The notes beneath the pieces are model-generated. The model was not told the origin of the DNA. It did not search any database and was given only the letters and a program-made list of their open reading frames with translations. Of a stretch of 64,000 nt of DNA, positions 42,395 to 53,191 are shown one piece after another. Source of the stretch: Dickeya chrysanthemi NCPPB 402 (lineage in GTDB: Bacteria; Pseudomonadota; Gammaproteobacteria; Enterobacterales; Enterobacteriaceae). Numbering within the stretch: position 1 is the stretch's first letter; each line of letters opens with the position of its first letter. Position numbers and translations under genes: made by a program. The stretch spans positions 4,202,805-4,266,804 of the forward strand of contig NZ_CM001974.1 of the NCBI RefSeq assembly GCF_000406105.1. Reading direction: 5' to 3'.

Positions 42395-43459
42395 ATGCTA
42401 ACCAAACTGTTACGTTCGGCGCTATTCGGTGTCATCGTGGCTGGCATCCTGTTACTAACCATCCCGACACTGCGCTCCAGCCAGGGCTGGTTCAAACCCA
42501 GCAGCGACAGTAGCCAGGAAAATCCGGTCAGTTACTATCAGGGAGTCCGCCGTGCTGCACCCGCCGTGGTGAACGTATACAATCAGGCCAACGATCCGAG
42601 AACCCAAAGCGAAATGAACGTCCGCACGCTGGGTTCTGGCGTGATCATGAACAATAAAGGGTACATCCTGACCAACAAGCATGTGATCAGTAATGCTGAG
42701 CGAATTGTGGTTACACTGCAGGATGGCCGTATGTTCGAAGCTCTGCTGGTAGGCTCAGACAGCCTGACGGATTTGGCGGTACTGAAAATTGAAGGTGCCA
42801 ATCTGCCGGAAATTCCCATCAATCCCAAACGGGTATTTCATGTCGGCGACGTCGTGATGGCTATCGGTAACCCCTACAACCTCGGCCAGACGGTGACGCA
42901 AGGGATTATCAGCGCGACCGGTCGGGTCGGGCTAACGCCATCCGGTCGACAGAATTTTCTGCAAACCGATGCGTCCATTAATCGCGGTAACTCCGGCGGA
43001 GCGCTGATTAACACACAGGGCGAACTGGTCGGCATCAATACATTGTCATTTGACAAAAGCGATGATGGCGGCACACCGGAAGGCCTCGGTTTTGCCATAC
43101 CCACTGCACTGGCAACCAAGATCATGAATAAGTTGATCCGTGATGGTCGGGTAATTCGCGGTTATATCGGCATCCGTGGCGCCCAGCGTGAACAGTTGGG
43201 CAATCAGGTGATTGGTCTGGAACGGTTGCAGGGTATCGTCGTCAGTAAGGTAGACGACGGTGGTCCGGCAGATAAAGCCGGGATGAAGGAAGGCGACTTA
43301 CTGTTGGAAGTGAATAACAAACCAGCCCGCTCGGTGTTGGAAACCATGGATCAGGTGGCGGAAATTCGCCCTGGTTCGGTCATTCCAGTGGTTATTTTAC
43401 GGGATAATCAGGAAATAAAACTGAATATGACCATTCAGGAATACCCCACCACCGACTGA
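42395..43459 (+). CDS. degS: Outer membrane stress sensor protease DegS
   Basis: A 354-residue site-1 protease of the sigma-E response, anchored by one N-terminal membrane segment (about residues 5-24). The triad is His96 (TNKHVI), Asp126 (SLTDLAVL) and Ser200 (GNSGGAL); a single PDZ domain follows and senses unfolded porin C-termini. It cuts RseA. The open frame starts 25 codons earlier, but MLTKLLRS is the family start. Confidence 0.95.
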   Translation: MLTKLLRSALFGVIVAGILLLTIPTLRSSQGWFKPSSDSSQENPVSYYQGVRRAAPAVVNVYNQANDPRTQSEMNVRTLGSGVIMNNKGYILTNKHVISNAERIVVTLQDGRMFEALLVGSDSLTDLAVLKIEGANLPEIPINPKRVFHVGDVVMAIGNPYNLGQTVTQGIISATGRVGLTPSGRQNFLQTDASINRGNSGGALINTQGELVGINTLSFDKSDDGGTPEGLGFAIPTALATKIMNKLIRDGRVIRGYIGIRGAQREQLGNQVIGLERLQGIVVSKVDDGGPADKAGMKEGDLLLEVNNKPARSVLETMDQVAEIRPGSVIPVVILRDNQEIKLNMTIQEYPTTD

Positions 43460-43473
43460 GTTAATCCTGTGAC

Positions 43474-43503
43474 GCCGGGTGATGCAGCAACAGAGCACCC
43501 GGC
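43474..43503. terminator. Hairpin between convergent degS and murA
   Basis: GCCGGGTG at 43474-43481 and CACCCGGC at 43496-43503 pair around a 14-base loop. No T-run follows, so it may only protect 3' ends. Confidence 0.4.
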
Positions 43504-43511
43504 CATAATGG

Positions 43512-44786
<1,275 letters not shown>

Positions 44787-44827
44787 TCAATGTTCAGAAT
44801 CAATAGCACGGCCGAATGGCCGCTGAA

Positions 44828-45082
44828 TTACAGACCGCTCAGTTTACGGTCGCGCTGCCACTCTTCAGGGGTGTAAGCCTTGATTGACAACGCATGAATG
44901 CGATTATCCGCGATATATTCCATCAACGGCGCATAGACCGCCTGCTGCTGTTTTACGCGGCTCATACCCTTGAACAACTCACCTACCACAATGACCTGGA
45001 AGTGACTGCCGTCACCGGAAACATGCGCTTCCGCAAGCGCCAGCGCTTTCATCAGCACGTCTTTAATTTCGTCGTTTTCCAT
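44828..45082 (-). CDS. ibaG: BolA-family protein IbaG
   Basis: An 84-residue BolA-like protein (formerly YrbA), with the conserved histidine region and the [13 protein letters not shown] end. It acts with monothiol glutaredoxins in iron-sulfur handling and acid resistance. It precedes murA by 53 bases and probably shares its promoter. Confidence 0.94.
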   Translation of the reverse strand: MENDEIKDVLMKALALAEAHVSGDGSHFQVIVVGELFKGMSRVKQQQAVYAPLMEYIADNRIHALSIKAYTPEEWQRDRKLSGL

Positions 45083-45150
45083 TGCTCTCGATTCTACGTC
45101 AGGGGGGATGATAAACAGGGTGGTATCTTAGATGAATCCGTCGCCATCTT

Positions 45151-45190
45151 AAACAAAAGAAATCCCCCTTGCGCACATGCGGAAAGGGGG
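45151..45190 (-). terminator. Probable mla operon terminator
   Basis: On the reverse strand CCCCCTT (45184-45190) pairs with AAGGGGG (45164-45170) around 13 bases, followed by ATTTCTTTTGTTT. It lies between mlaB and ibaG and would separate the two units. Confidence 0.6.
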
Positions 45191-45216
45191 AGCCTTAATC
45201 ATCAAAAACGCAACAA

Positions 45217-45519
45217 TCAATCGGTTGAACGGACAGGGATGATTTCATTCAGGTTATACAACTGAATCAGCGTCCGCAGTCGATCGCTGGCGCCGGCAAT
45301 CTCTAGCGACGATCCATTCTGTTCCTGCTGGTGATAAAAATGCACCAAAAGGGCAAGACCGGAGGAATCCACACGTTCAACCTGCCCGACATCCAGCACA
45401 CGGCTACCTGGCAACAACGTATTACGCTGTTGCCAGAGCGGCAGTAAACTGTCCCGATCCAGACAGCCCTCCAAAAACAGTATGCCGTCAGCCTGCCGCC
45501 ACTTCAGCGCGTCAGCCAT
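45217..45519 (-). CDS. mlaB: Lipid asymmetry maintenance protein MlaB (STAS)
   Basis: A 100-residue cytoplasmic STAS protein that binds and stabilises the MlaF ATPase. The STAS serine-containing loop [15 protein letters not shown] is present. It overlaps mlaC by eight bases, at the end of mlaFEDCB. Confidence 0.94.
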   Translation of the reverse strand: MADALKWRQADGILFLEGCLDRDSLLPLWQQRNTLLPGSRVLDVGQVERVDSSGLALLVHFYHQQEQNGSSLEIAGASDRLRTLIQLYNLNEIIPVRSTD

Positions 45520-46144
45520 TTTTCTGACCCAGCGTAATCGGCTGCTGAGCCGACGCTTGCAGTTGCTTAGTCAAACCGTCCACCCCATTCTGGCGCAGCG
45601 TAGACGCCCATTCGTTCTGTTTGGTGGTAATCATGCTCACCCCTTCGGCAATCATGTCGTAAGCCTGCCAGTAACCAGTCTTGGTATTTTTACGCCACTG
45701 AAAATCCAGACGAATCGGCGGGCGGCCGCCGTTATCAATAATGGTGACGCGGATGGAAACAATCTCGGCGTTACCCAGCGGTTGCTCCGGTACTATTTCG
45801 TAAGTCTGACCATGATAAGACGCCAAAGCCTGGCCGTACGCCTGCTCAAGATAGGTTTCAAACGCCTTGAAATACGCCTCACGCTGCTCAGGCGTCGCAC
45901 TCTTGTAGTACTGCCCGAGCACCAACGCGCCAGCATATTTTGTCTGCACAAAAGGCAGCAGTTCTTCACGCACAACGGTACGCAGGTAGTTAGGATCCTG
46001 CTTAATATGCGACTGTTCATTTTTGAGACGATCAAAGGTCTTCTGCGCCGCATCACGCATCAGGCTATAAGGATTGGTTTGATCCGCCGCGTTAACAAAC
46101 GGGGCAACGACCAACAAAACCGCCATCAATAAACGTTTTAACAT
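45512..46144 (-). CDS. mlaC: Phospholipid-binding protein MlaC
   Basis: A 210-residue periplasmic lipid carrier. The signal peptide [19 protein letters not shown] is followed by [10 protein letters not shown], then the lipid-pocket sequence through [20 protein letters not shown], close to E. coli. It shuttles phospholipid between the MlaA complex and MlaFEDB. The open frame starts at 46159, five codons upstream; MLKRL is chosen by homology. Confidence 0.95.
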   Translation of the reverse strand: MLKRLLMAVLLVVAPFVNAADQTNPYSLMRDAAQKTFDRLKNEQSHIKQDPNYLRTVVREELLPFVQTKYAGALVLGQYYKSATPEQREAYFKAFETYLEQAYGQALASYHGQTYEIVPEQPLGNAEIVSIRVTIIDNGGRPPIRLDFQWRKNTKTGYWQAYDMIAEGVSMITTKQNEWASTLRQNGVDGLTKQLQASAQQPITLGQKNG

Positions 46145-46155
46145 GCTGTGTCCTC

Positions 46156-46800
46156 TCAAGGCTGTTGGGTCGGTTTTTCGCCGGATTCAGGTTTTGCCGC
46201 CTCACCGTTTTTCTCTGCAGGCTTGGCCTGAGCCGGTTCAGCGTGCCCCTGATTCACGTTCTTTGGATTATCCGCCGCAGGGTTTACCGTATTTTGAGCG
46301 CCATTATTCTGGCTGGCATTGTCAGTATTGTTGCCGCCGCTCTTATATAGGAATTGGCCGATAAGGTCCTCCAGGACCATGGCTGACTTGGTATCCTGAA
46401 TGGTGCCGCCATCTTTCAGAATCGACGTTCCCATGTCCTCATCTTCAAAACCGACATTCAGCGCCAGGTACTGTTCTCCCAGCAGGCCGGACGTACGAAT
46501 CGCCAGCGAACTGGTATCCGGGATGTGGTCGTAACGCTGATCAATCTCCATCGCTACCCGCGGCAAATATGTCTTGGTATCGAGCGAAATATCCGCCACC
46601 CGGCCAATCACCACTCCGCCGATTTTCACCGGCGAACGCGCCTTGAGGCCGCCGATATTGTCGAAGGTGGCGTACAAACGGTAAGTTTGTTGCTGCCCCA
46701 GCGATTTCAGGTCGGCCACCTTCAGGCATAAAAAGACTATGGCGCACAGCGCGATCAGCATGAATACGCCAACCCCTATTTCATGTTTCTTTGTTTGCAT
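46156..46800 (-). CDS. mlaD: MCE-family phospholipid transporter subunit MlaD
   Basis: A 214-residue inner-membrane MCE protein that forms the periplasmic hexamer ring of MlaFEDB. One membrane segment (about residues 9-29) precedes the MCE domain (about 39-115, [20 protein letters not shown]). After [14 protein letters not shown] comes a tail of about 55 residues rich in Asn, Ala, Pro, Glu and Lys; the total is some 30 residues longer than E. coli MlaD (183). Start at MQTKKHE by homology. Confidence 0.95.
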   Translation of the reverse strand: MQTKKHEIGVGVFMLIALCAIVFLCLKVADLKSLGQQQTYRLYATFDNIGGLKARSPVKIGGVVIGRVADISLDTKTYLPRVAMEIDQRYDHIPDTSSLAIRTSGLLGEQYLALNVGFEDEDMGTSILKDGGTIQDTKSAMVLEDLIGQFLYKSGGNNTDNASQNNGAQNTVNPAADNPKNVNQGHAEPAQAKPAEKNGEAAKPESGEKPTQQP

Positions 46801-46804
46801 CGAC

Positions 46805-47587
46805 TTATTTCCCAAACATCAGTGCTGTCAGCACAAAATCCAATCCCAGTACCGCCAGCGACGAGTGCACCACGGTGCGGGTCGTCGCGCGGCTGATGCC
46901 TTCTGACGTCGGAATCGCGTCATAACCGTTGAACAGTGCAATCCAGGTGACGGTAATGGCAAACACCAGGCTCTTGAGCACGCAGTTCAGCAAATCTTTC
47001 TGCCACTCCACCGCGTTTTGCATCGCCGACCAGAAAAAGCCGCTGTCGATACCTTTCCAGTCCACGCCCACCAGTGCGCCGCCCCAGATGCCCACGGCGA
47101 CGAAAATCACCGTCAACAGCGGCATGGTAATCACCCCCGCCCAAAAACGCGGCGCCACTACGCGGCGCAACGGGTCTACCGCCATCATTTCCATACTGGA
47201 TAGCTGCTCGGTCGCCTTCATCAGCCCGATTTCCGCCGTCAGGGCGGAACCGGCTCGACCGGCGAACAGTAGCGCCGTTACCACCGGCCCGAGTTCACGC
47301 AGCAACGACAACGCCACCATCATGCCCAGGCTGGCTTCCGCACTGTAGGTCGTCAGGACCAGATAGCCCTGCAGGCCCAACACCATGCCGATAAACACGC
47401 CGGACACCATAATAATCAGCAACGATTGCACACCGACGCTATAGAGCTGTTTACGCAGCAGCGGCCACTGCCTGGCTGGCTCCGGCTTCCCCACTAACGC
47501 ATTGAACAACATCAGCCCGGCGCGCCCAAAAGCAGCGCATACCTGAATGCCAACGCGTCCCAGCGACGCTAATGCCTGTACTAGCAT
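46805..47587 (-). CDS. mlaE: Lipid asymmetry ABC transporter permease MlaE
   Basis: A 260-residue permease of the MlaE family with five or so hydrophobic segments. The conserved [20 protein letters not shown] coupling stretch is at about residues 112-131. The length is that of E. coli MlaE. It lies four bases after mlaF and just before mlaD. Confidence 0.96.
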   Translation of the reverse strand: MLVQALASLGRVGIQVCAAFGRAGLMLFNALVGKPEPARQWPLLRKQLYSVGVQSLLIIMVSGVFIGMVLGLQGYLVLTTYSAEASLGMMVALSLLRELGPVVTALLFAGRAGSALTAEIGLMKATEQLSSMEMMAVDPLRRVVAPRFWAGVITMPLLTVIFVAVGIWGGALVGVDWKGIDSGFFWSAMQNAVEWQKDLLNCVLKSLVFAITVTWIALFNGYDAIPTSEGISRATTRTVVHSSLAVLGLDFVLTALMFGK

Positions 47588-47590
47588 GAA

Positions 47591-48400
47591 TTACTCACTC
47601 CCCAAGCCTAACAACCCACGCTGATAGTCGCCCGCCGGATAGCGGAACGGCACCGGGCCATCGGCAATGCCATCGAGAAACTGTCTGACGCGCGGATCGC
47701 TATTGTGCTGCAATTCAGTCGGCGTCCCCTCGGCCACAACCCGCTGATCGGCAATGATATAGGCATGATCGGCGATACTCAGTACTTCCGGCACATCATG
47801 AGATACCACGATACAGGTCACGCCAAGCGCATGATTCAACTCGTCGATGAGCTTCACCAGCACCCCCATGGTGATCGGGTCCTGTCCGACGAACGGCTCA
47901 TCAAACATGATCAGCTGCGGATCCAGCGCAATCGCACGCGCCAGCGCCGCACGTCGCGCCATGCCGCCCGACAGCTCGGACGGCATCAGCTCAGCCGCAC
48001 CACGCAGTCCGACCGCCTCCAGCTTCATCATCACCGTACTGTGCAGCAACGGCTCGGGCAACTGCGTATGTTCGCGCAACGGCCAGGCAACATTATCGAA
48101 CACATTCAGATCGGTAAACAGCGCGCCCGACTGAAACAACATGCTCATCTTCTTACGGGCTTCATACAAACGGGAACGGGAAAGCGCCGGAATATTGTCC
48201 CCGTCAAACCAGATTTCACCGCTGTCTGGTTGCAACTGCCCGCCAATCAACCGTAACAACGTGGTTTTACCGATGCCGGACGGCCCCATGATGGCCGTGA
48301 TTTTTTGCTTTGGCACATTCAGCGAGACATCCGAAAAAATCGGCCTGTTGCCCCGCCGGAAACTGAGCCCGCGAATTTCTATCAGATTTTCGTGGTTCAT
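47591..48400 (-). CDS. mlaF: Lipid asymmetry ABC transporter ATPase MlaF
   Basis: A 269-residue ABC ATPase with Walker A GPSGIGKTT (39-47), signature LSGGMARR, and Walker B LIMFDEPFVGQDP. It powers phospholipid transport by MlaFEDB and heads the operon. The start lies opposite yrbG across a 286-base gap. Confidence 0.96.
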   Translation of the reverse strand: MNHENLIEIRGLSFRRGNRPIFSDVSLNVPKQKITAIMGPSGIGKTTLLRLIGGQLQPDSGEIWFDGDNIPALSRSRLYEARKKMSMLFQSGALFTDLNVFDNVAWPLREHTQLPEPLLHSTVMMKLEAVGLRGAAELMPSELSGGMARRAALARAIALDPQLIMFDEPFVGQDPITMGVLVKLIDELNHALGVTCIVVSHDVPEVLSIADHAYIIADQRVVAEGTPTELQHNSDPRVRQFLDGIADGPVPFRYPAGDYQRGLLGLGSE

Positions 48401-48437
48401 GGTCTATTCCTCAACGATCACCCACAGTGACCGCCCG

Positions 48438-48461
48438 TTTTCGCATTTTCGCATTTTCGCA
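48438..48461. repeat. Three direct copies of an 8-bp unit
   Basis: TTTTCGCA is repeated three times without gap at 48438-48461, 38 bases upstream of the mlaF start codon in the mlaF-yrbG divergent gap. It may be simple slippage or clustered regulator sites. Confidence 0.6.
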
Positions 48462-48686
48462 CCGTTACGCCCTGAAATCGTCTTTCAGAGTGTTACGCTG
48501 GCTGTTCACTGTTACAGAATCAGGACACCGCTTCGTAGCCAAAATTGCCATTGGTTTTACTTTTTCGCCCTGCGCAGTCAGAATTAGCGCTAACGAGGAA
48601 AAATGGCGGTTTTGCTTATTATTCGTCCAGAAATACTGGTTTGTTCGCCAATAAACCGGTGATTATACCTGAATAAAGGACGCTGC

Positions 48687-49649
48687 ATGCTTTTTGCGAC
48701 AGTACTGTTAATCGTTGGTTTAGTGTTATTGGTTTATGGCGCCGACCGTCTGGTGTATGGTGCCGCCGTACTGGCCCGCACATTTGGCGTACCGCCGATG
48801 ATTATCGGCATGACGATTGTCGGGATGGGCACCTCACTGCCCGAACTGATGGTATCCGTAACCGCCGCGCTCAACCATCAAACCGATATGGCGGTGGGAA
48901 ATGTACTGGGATCGAATATCGCCAACATTTTGCTGATCCTCGGCAGCGCCGTTCTTATCCGCCCGCTGACTTTTCACTCCACGCTGTTGCGTCAGGAACT
49001 GCCGCCGATGCTGGTGGTGACGCTATTGTGCGGCGTGTTATTACACGACGGTTTTCTCAGCCGACTGGATGGCGTCATTCTGTTGCTGACGGCTTGCGGT
49101 TGCATCGTATTAATGCTGCGTATGGCGCGCGCGGCGCAACGTCGCGGCGACGATAGCCTGACGCGGGAGCAGATGGCCGAGCTACCCAGAGAGGACAATC
49201 AAACCGTCGCGTTATTATGGTTGCTGATTGGCCTGATTATTCTGCCGATGTCGGCACGGATTGTGATCGATAACGCCACGGTTATCGCCAATTACTTTAA
49301 TATCAGCGAACTGACCATCGGGTTGACGGTGTTGGCCATCGGCACCAGCCTGCCGGAACTGGCAACGGCGATTGTCGGCACGTTGAAGAAAGAGGATGAC
49401 ATCGCGCTCGGCAACCTGATTGGTTCCAATATTTTTAATATCGTGATAGTGCTGGGCGTGCCCGCTCTCCTGTCCCCCGGCGCGGTAAATCCGCTCGCGT
49501 TCGCTCGCGATTATTGGGTGATGCTGGGGGTCAGCGCGCTCCTGACGGTTCTCTGTCTCCGCCAGAAACGGCGCATCGGTCAGGGGGCAGGCGCATTGCT
49601 GTTATGTGCGTTCATTGTGTACCTTTCGATGCTGTTCTTGTTCTCATAG
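48687..49649 (+). CDS. yrbG: Sodium/calcium antiporter family protein YrbG
   Basis: A 320-residue inner-membrane protein of the CaCA superfamily with the two inverted alpha-repeats: GMGTSLPELMVS with GNVLGSNIANILLI, and later AIGTSLPELATA with GNLIGSNIFNIVIV. About ten membrane helices are expected. The transported ion is not settled in E. coli. It is the first gene of the yrbG-kdsD-kdsC-lptCAB line. Confidence 0.94.
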   Translation: MLFATVLLIVGLVLLVYGADRLVYGAAVLARTFGVPPMIIGMTIVGMGTSLPELMVSVTAALNHQTDMAVGNVLGSNIANILLILGSAVLIRPLTFHSTLLRQELPPMLVVTLLCGVLLHDGFLSRLDGVILLLTACGCIVLMLRMARAAQRRGDDSLTREQMAELPREDNQTVALLWLLIGLIILPMSARIVIDNATVIANYFNISELTIGLTVLAIGTSLPELATAIVGTLKKEDDIALGNLIGSNIFNIVIVLGVPALLSPGAVNPLAFARDYWVMLGVSALLTVLCLRQKRRIGQGAGALLLCAFIVYLSMLFLFS

Positions 49650-49679
49650 CCAGAGCATTGGCAACGCAGGATGTTTTAC

Positions 49680-50666
49680 ATGTCACATTTCGAGTTACAA
49701 CCGGGTTTCGATTTCCAGAGCGCTGGCCGCCAGGTGTTATCCATCGAGCGCGATAGCCTCGCGCAGTTGGATCAATATATTGACGACAATTTCTCGCAGG
49801 CCTGCGAGAAGATGTTTTATTGCCGCGGCAAAGTCGTGGTGATGGGGATGGGTAAATCGGGGCATATCGGCTGCAAAATGGCGGCGACGTTTGCCAGCAC
49901 CGGCACGCCGGCTTTTTTTGTCCATCCTGGCGAAGCCAGTCACGGCGATTTGGGCATGATTACCGCGCAGGATATCGTGATCGCCATTTCCAACTCCGGC
50001 GAATCTCATGAGATTCTGGCGCTGATTCCCGTACTGAAACGCCTACAGGTGTGCCTTATCTGCATGACCGGCAACCCGGAAAGCACCATGGCGAAAGCGG
50101 CGGATATCCATCTTTGCGTTCACGTATCCCAGGAGGCTTGTCCGCTGGGTCTGGCGCCGACCTCCAGCACTACCGCCACGCTGGTGATGGGCGATGCGTT
50201 GGCCGTTGCGCTGTTGCAGGCGCGCGGCTTTACCGCCGAAGATTTCGCCTTGTCGCACCCCGGCGGCGCACTCGGCCGCAAACTGCTGTTACGAATCAGC
50301 GATATCATGCACACTGGCGACGAGATCCCTCGGGTTAGCCGCGACGCGTCGTTGCGCGATGCGCTGCTGGAGATTACCCGCAAGAATCTGGGAATGACGG
50401 TTATTTGCGACCAGGACGATCGCATCGAAGGTATCTTTACCGACGGCGACTTGCGCCGGGTGTTCGACATGAATATCGATCTCAACAGCGCCGGCATCGT
50501 CGATGTGATGACGCGCGGCGGTATTCGGGTGACGCCGCACACACTGGCGGTGGATGCGCTGAATCTGATGCAGTCTCGCCACATTACCTCGCTGCTGGTG
50601 GCGGAGAATGATCGTCTGCTGGGGATTGTTCACATGCACGATATGCTGCGCGCGGGTGTGGTATAA
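49680..50666 (+). CDS. kdsD: D-arabinose 5-phosphate isomerase
   Basis: A 328-residue isomerase that makes arabinose-5-phosphate for KDO. The N-terminal SIS domain has GMGKSGHIG, SNSGESHE and the TSSTTATLVMGDALA stretch; two CBS domains follow (from about 205). The frame opens at 49671, but the CAGGA site suits ATG 49680 (MSHFELQPG), the E. coli start. Confidence 0.96.
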   Translation: MSHFELQPGFDFQSAGRQVLSIERDSLAQLDQYIDDNFSQACEKMFYCRGKVVVMGMGKSGHIGCKMAATFASTGTPAFFVHPGEASHGDLGMITAQDIVIAISNSGESHEILALIPVLKRLQVCLICMTGNPESTMAKAADIHLCVHVSQEACPLGLAPTSSTTATLVMGDALAVALLQARGFTAEDFALSHPGGALGRKLLLRISDIMHTGDEIPRVSRDASLRDALLEITRKNLGMTVICDQDDRIEGIFTDGDLRRVFDMNIDLNSAGIVDVMTRGGIRVTPHTLAVDALNLMQSRHITSLLVAENDRLLGIVHMHDMLRAGVV

Positions 50667-50713
50667 GCCCGGCACCCGAGCACCACAGAATAAAAAACCA
50701 AGGATATGAGTGA

Positions 50714-51280
50714 ATGAGTGAAAACCGGCCGCAAACCGATACCTGTTATGGGCCTGTCGATACCCTGGTCATGCAGCGTGCCCGTGATATACGTCTGTTA
50801 ATCTGCGATGTCGACGGCGTGCTCTCTGATGGCCTGATTTATATGGGAAATCAGGGTGAGGAGTTGAAAACCTTCAACGTCCGCGATGGCTACGGTATTC
50901 GCTGCCTGCTGACATCGGATATCGACGTGGCGATTATCACCGGCCGCACATCGCAATTGCTCATCGACCGCTGCCAGACATTGGGGATACGCCACTTATA
51001 TCAAGGTCAGTCTGATAAGCTTTTGGCCTTCCGCGAGCTGTTGGATACACTGTCGCTCACCGCCAGTCAGGTTGCTTACATCGGCGATGATCTGATCGAC
51101 TGGCCGGTGATGGCCGAAGTGGGGTTGAGCGTCGCCGTGGCCGACGCCCACCCGCTGTTGCTGCCCAGAGCGCATTACGTCACTCGCATTGGCGGCGGCC
51201 GCGGCGCAGTCAGAGAGATTTGCGATCTTATTCTGCTGGCGCAGGGTAAACTGGATTTTGCCAAAGGGCTGTCGATATGA
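50714..51280 (+). CDS. kdsC: 3-deoxy-D-manno-octulosonate 8-phosphate phosphatase
   Basis: A 188-residue HAD phosphatase that releases KDO. The HAD nucleophile motif is DVDGVLSDG (Asp32, Asp34), with ITGRTS as motif II and GDDLIDWPVM as motif IV. It overlaps lptC by four bases (ATGA). Confidence 0.96.
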   Translation: MSENRPQTDTCYGPVDTLVMQRARDIRLLICDVDGVLSDGLIYMGNQGEELKTFNVRDGYGIRCLLTSDIDVAIITGRTSQLLIDRCQTLGIRHLYQGQSDKLLAFRELLDTLSLTASQVAYIGDDLIDWPVMAEVGLSVAVADAHPLLLPRAHYVTRIGGGRGAVREICDLILLAQGKLDFAKGLSI

Positions 51281-51846
51281 GTAATACGAAACGCTGGCTG
51301 ACGCTGTTGCTGGCATTGATTGCGCTGGTGTTGATCGGGTTAAATCTGACGACTCAACGGGCCGGAAACGGGCCATCGGAAGTGCAAAATAACGATCCGG
51401 CCTATACCATGCAGCAAAACATTACCGTGGTCTATGATCCGACCGGAAAGCTGAGCTACAAACTGGTGGCTGAAAAAGCGGAACACTACAATGCAGAGCA
51501 AGTGAGCTGGTTTACTCAACCGGTAGCGACCATGTTCAATGAACAAGCGATCGCGACCTGGTCGGTGCGCGCTGATCGCGCCAAGCTGACCAAAGACCGC
51601 ATGCTTTATCTGTATGGTCACGTTGAGGTCAATAGTCTGACCAACGATTCGCAACTGGAGCGAATTAAAACGGATAATGCGCAGATTAATCTGGTTACGC
51701 AGGATGTGACCTCGGATGACGAAGTCACCCTGTACGGTGTCAACTTTACTTCTAACGGACTGAAAATGCGCGGGAACCTGCGCAGCAAAACCGCCGAGCT
51801 GATCGATAAGGTAAAATCCTATTATGAAATCCAACCAAAAAATTAA
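51277..51846 (+). CDS. lptC: LPS export protein LptC
   Basis: A 189-residue bitopic protein with one N-terminal membrane segment (about residues 7-24) and a periplasmic beta-jellyroll that receives LPS from LptBFG. YNAEQVSWFTQPVATMF and RMLYLYGHVEVNSLT are close to E. coli. It overlaps kdsC by four and lptA by 23 bases. Confidence 0.95.
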   Translation: MSNTKRWLTLLLALIALVLIGLNLTTQRAGNGPSEVQNNDPAYTMQQNITVVYDPTGKLSYKLVAEKAEHYNAEQVSWFTQPVATMFNEQAIATWSVRADRAKLTKDRMLYLYGHVEVNSLTNDSQLERIKTDNAQINLVTQDVTSDDEVTLYGVNFTSNGLKMRGNLRSKTAELIDKVKSYYEIQPKN

Positions 51847-52402
51847 TGTCTTACACAGCATTCTGATCGCCAGCTCGCTTTTTGCCGTCAGCATTCCGGC
51901 ACTGGCGTTGACCGGAGACACCGAGCAGCCTATCCACATTACCTCCGACCAGCAGGCGCTGGACATGCAGGGCAATGTGGTGACGTTCACCGGCAACGTC
52001 CTCGTCACGCAGGGTTCAATAAAAGCACAAGCCGACAAGGTGGTCGTCACCCGCCCTAACGGCCAGCAAGGTCACGAAGTGATCGAAGGCTATGGTAACC
52101 CGGCCACCTTCTACCAAATGCAGGACAATGGTAAGCCGGTGAAAGGCCATGCCCAGAAAATGCGTTACGAGATGGATAAGCAACTGGTCATCCTGACCGG
52201 CGATGCTTACCTGGAGCAACTGGACAGCAACGTTAAGGGCGACCGCATTACTTATCTGGTGCAACAGCAGCAGATGGAAGCCTTCAGTGATAAGGGTAAA
52301 CGCGTCACGACCGTGCTGGTTCCGACACAGTTGCAGGACAAAGGCACGCAGAATGGTGCCAAGCCGGCCGGCAACACCGGCAAACCCGCCAAACAACAGT
52401 GA
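51824..52402 (+). CDS. lptA: LPS transport periplasmic protein LptA
   Basis: A 192-residue periplasmic bridge protein. A signal peptide ends near PALA, followed by LTGDTEQPIHITSDQQALDM; the jellyroll (OstA) repeats run to QAFSDKGKR-like EAFSDKGKRVTTVLVP. The tail is Gly/Lys/Asn-rich. It starts inside lptC, so translation is coupled. Confidence 0.96.
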   Translation: MKSNQKINVLHSILIASSLFAVSIPALALTGDTEQPIHITSDQQALDMQGNVVTFTGNVLVTQGSIKAQADKVVVTRPNGQQGHEVIEGYGNPATFYQMQDNGKPVKGHAQKMRYEMDKQLVILTGDAYLEQLDSNVKGDRITYLVQQQQMEAFSDKGKRVTTVLVPTQLQDKGTQNGAKPAGNTGKPAKQQ

Positions 52403-52417
52403 GTAATGTGCTAATCC

Positions 52418-53143
52418 ATGGCAACACTAATCGCCGAAAATCTGGCCAAGGCGTATAAAGGCCGCAAAGTGGTGGAAAACGTCAGCCTGAATGTCAATTC
52501 GGGCGAAATCGTTGGGCTGCTCGGGCCCAACGGCGCCGGGAAGACAACCACCTTCTACATGGTTGTCGGTATCGTCCCGCGCGACGAGGGCCGCATCGTC
52601 ATCGACGGTGAGGACATCAGCTTGCTGCCGTTGCACGATCGCGCCCGCCGCGGTATCGGCTACCTGCCGCAGGAAGCGTCGATTTTCCGGCGACTCAGCG
52701 TGTACGACAACCTGATGGCGGTGCTGGAAGTCAGAAAAGATCTGACCCGGGAACAGCAGCAGGATCGCGCCAACGAACTAATGGAAGAGTTTCACATTGT
52801 TCACCTGCGCGATAGTCTGGGACAATCGCTGTCCGGCGGTGAACGTCGTCGGGTGGAGATCGCCCGGGCGCTGGCTGCCAACCCCAAATTCATCCTGCTG
52901 GACGAACCCTTTGCCGGGGTAGACCCTATCTCGGTTATCGACATCAAAAAAATCATTGAACATCTGCGCGATAGCGGGCTGGGGGTACTGATTACCGACC
53001 ATAATGTCCGCGAAACGCTCGATGTCTGTGAGCGTGCTTATATCGTTAGTCAGGGCCAGCTTATTGCCCACGGCTCTCCGATGGATATACTGGCGAATGA
53101 GCAGGTAAAACGAGTCTATCTGGGCGAAGGCTTCCGACTCTGA
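52418..53143 (+). CDS. lptB: LPS export ABC transporter ATPase LptB
   Basis: A 241-residue ABC ATPase of the LptB2FG exporter. Walker [10 protein letters not shown] (36-44), signature LSGGERRR, Walker [14 protein letters not shown] and the switch histidine in ITDHNVRET are intact. It lies between lptA and rpoN, as in all Enterobacterales. Confidence 0.97.
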   Translation: MATLIAENLAKAYKGRKVVENVSLNVNSGEIVGLLGPNGAGKTTTFYMVVGIVPRDEGRIVIDGEDISLLPLHDRARRGIGYLPQEASIFRRLSVYDNLMAVLEVRKDLTREQQQDRANELMEEFHIVHLRDSLGQSLSGGERRRVEIARALAANPKFILLDEPFAGVDPISVIDIKKIIEHLRDSGLGVLITDHNVRETLDVCERAYIVSQGQLIAHGSPMDILANEQVKRVYLGEGFRL

Positions 53144-53191
53144 TAACGTCATGTATTAGGTTGATAATTCAAAAGGAAGTTAACCCACGTT

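Noticed and set aside
40938..43459. degQ-degS as a recent tandem duplication
   Set aside because: They are distinct, ancient paralogues with different anchors and PDZ numbers, and the pair is conserved in enterobacteria.
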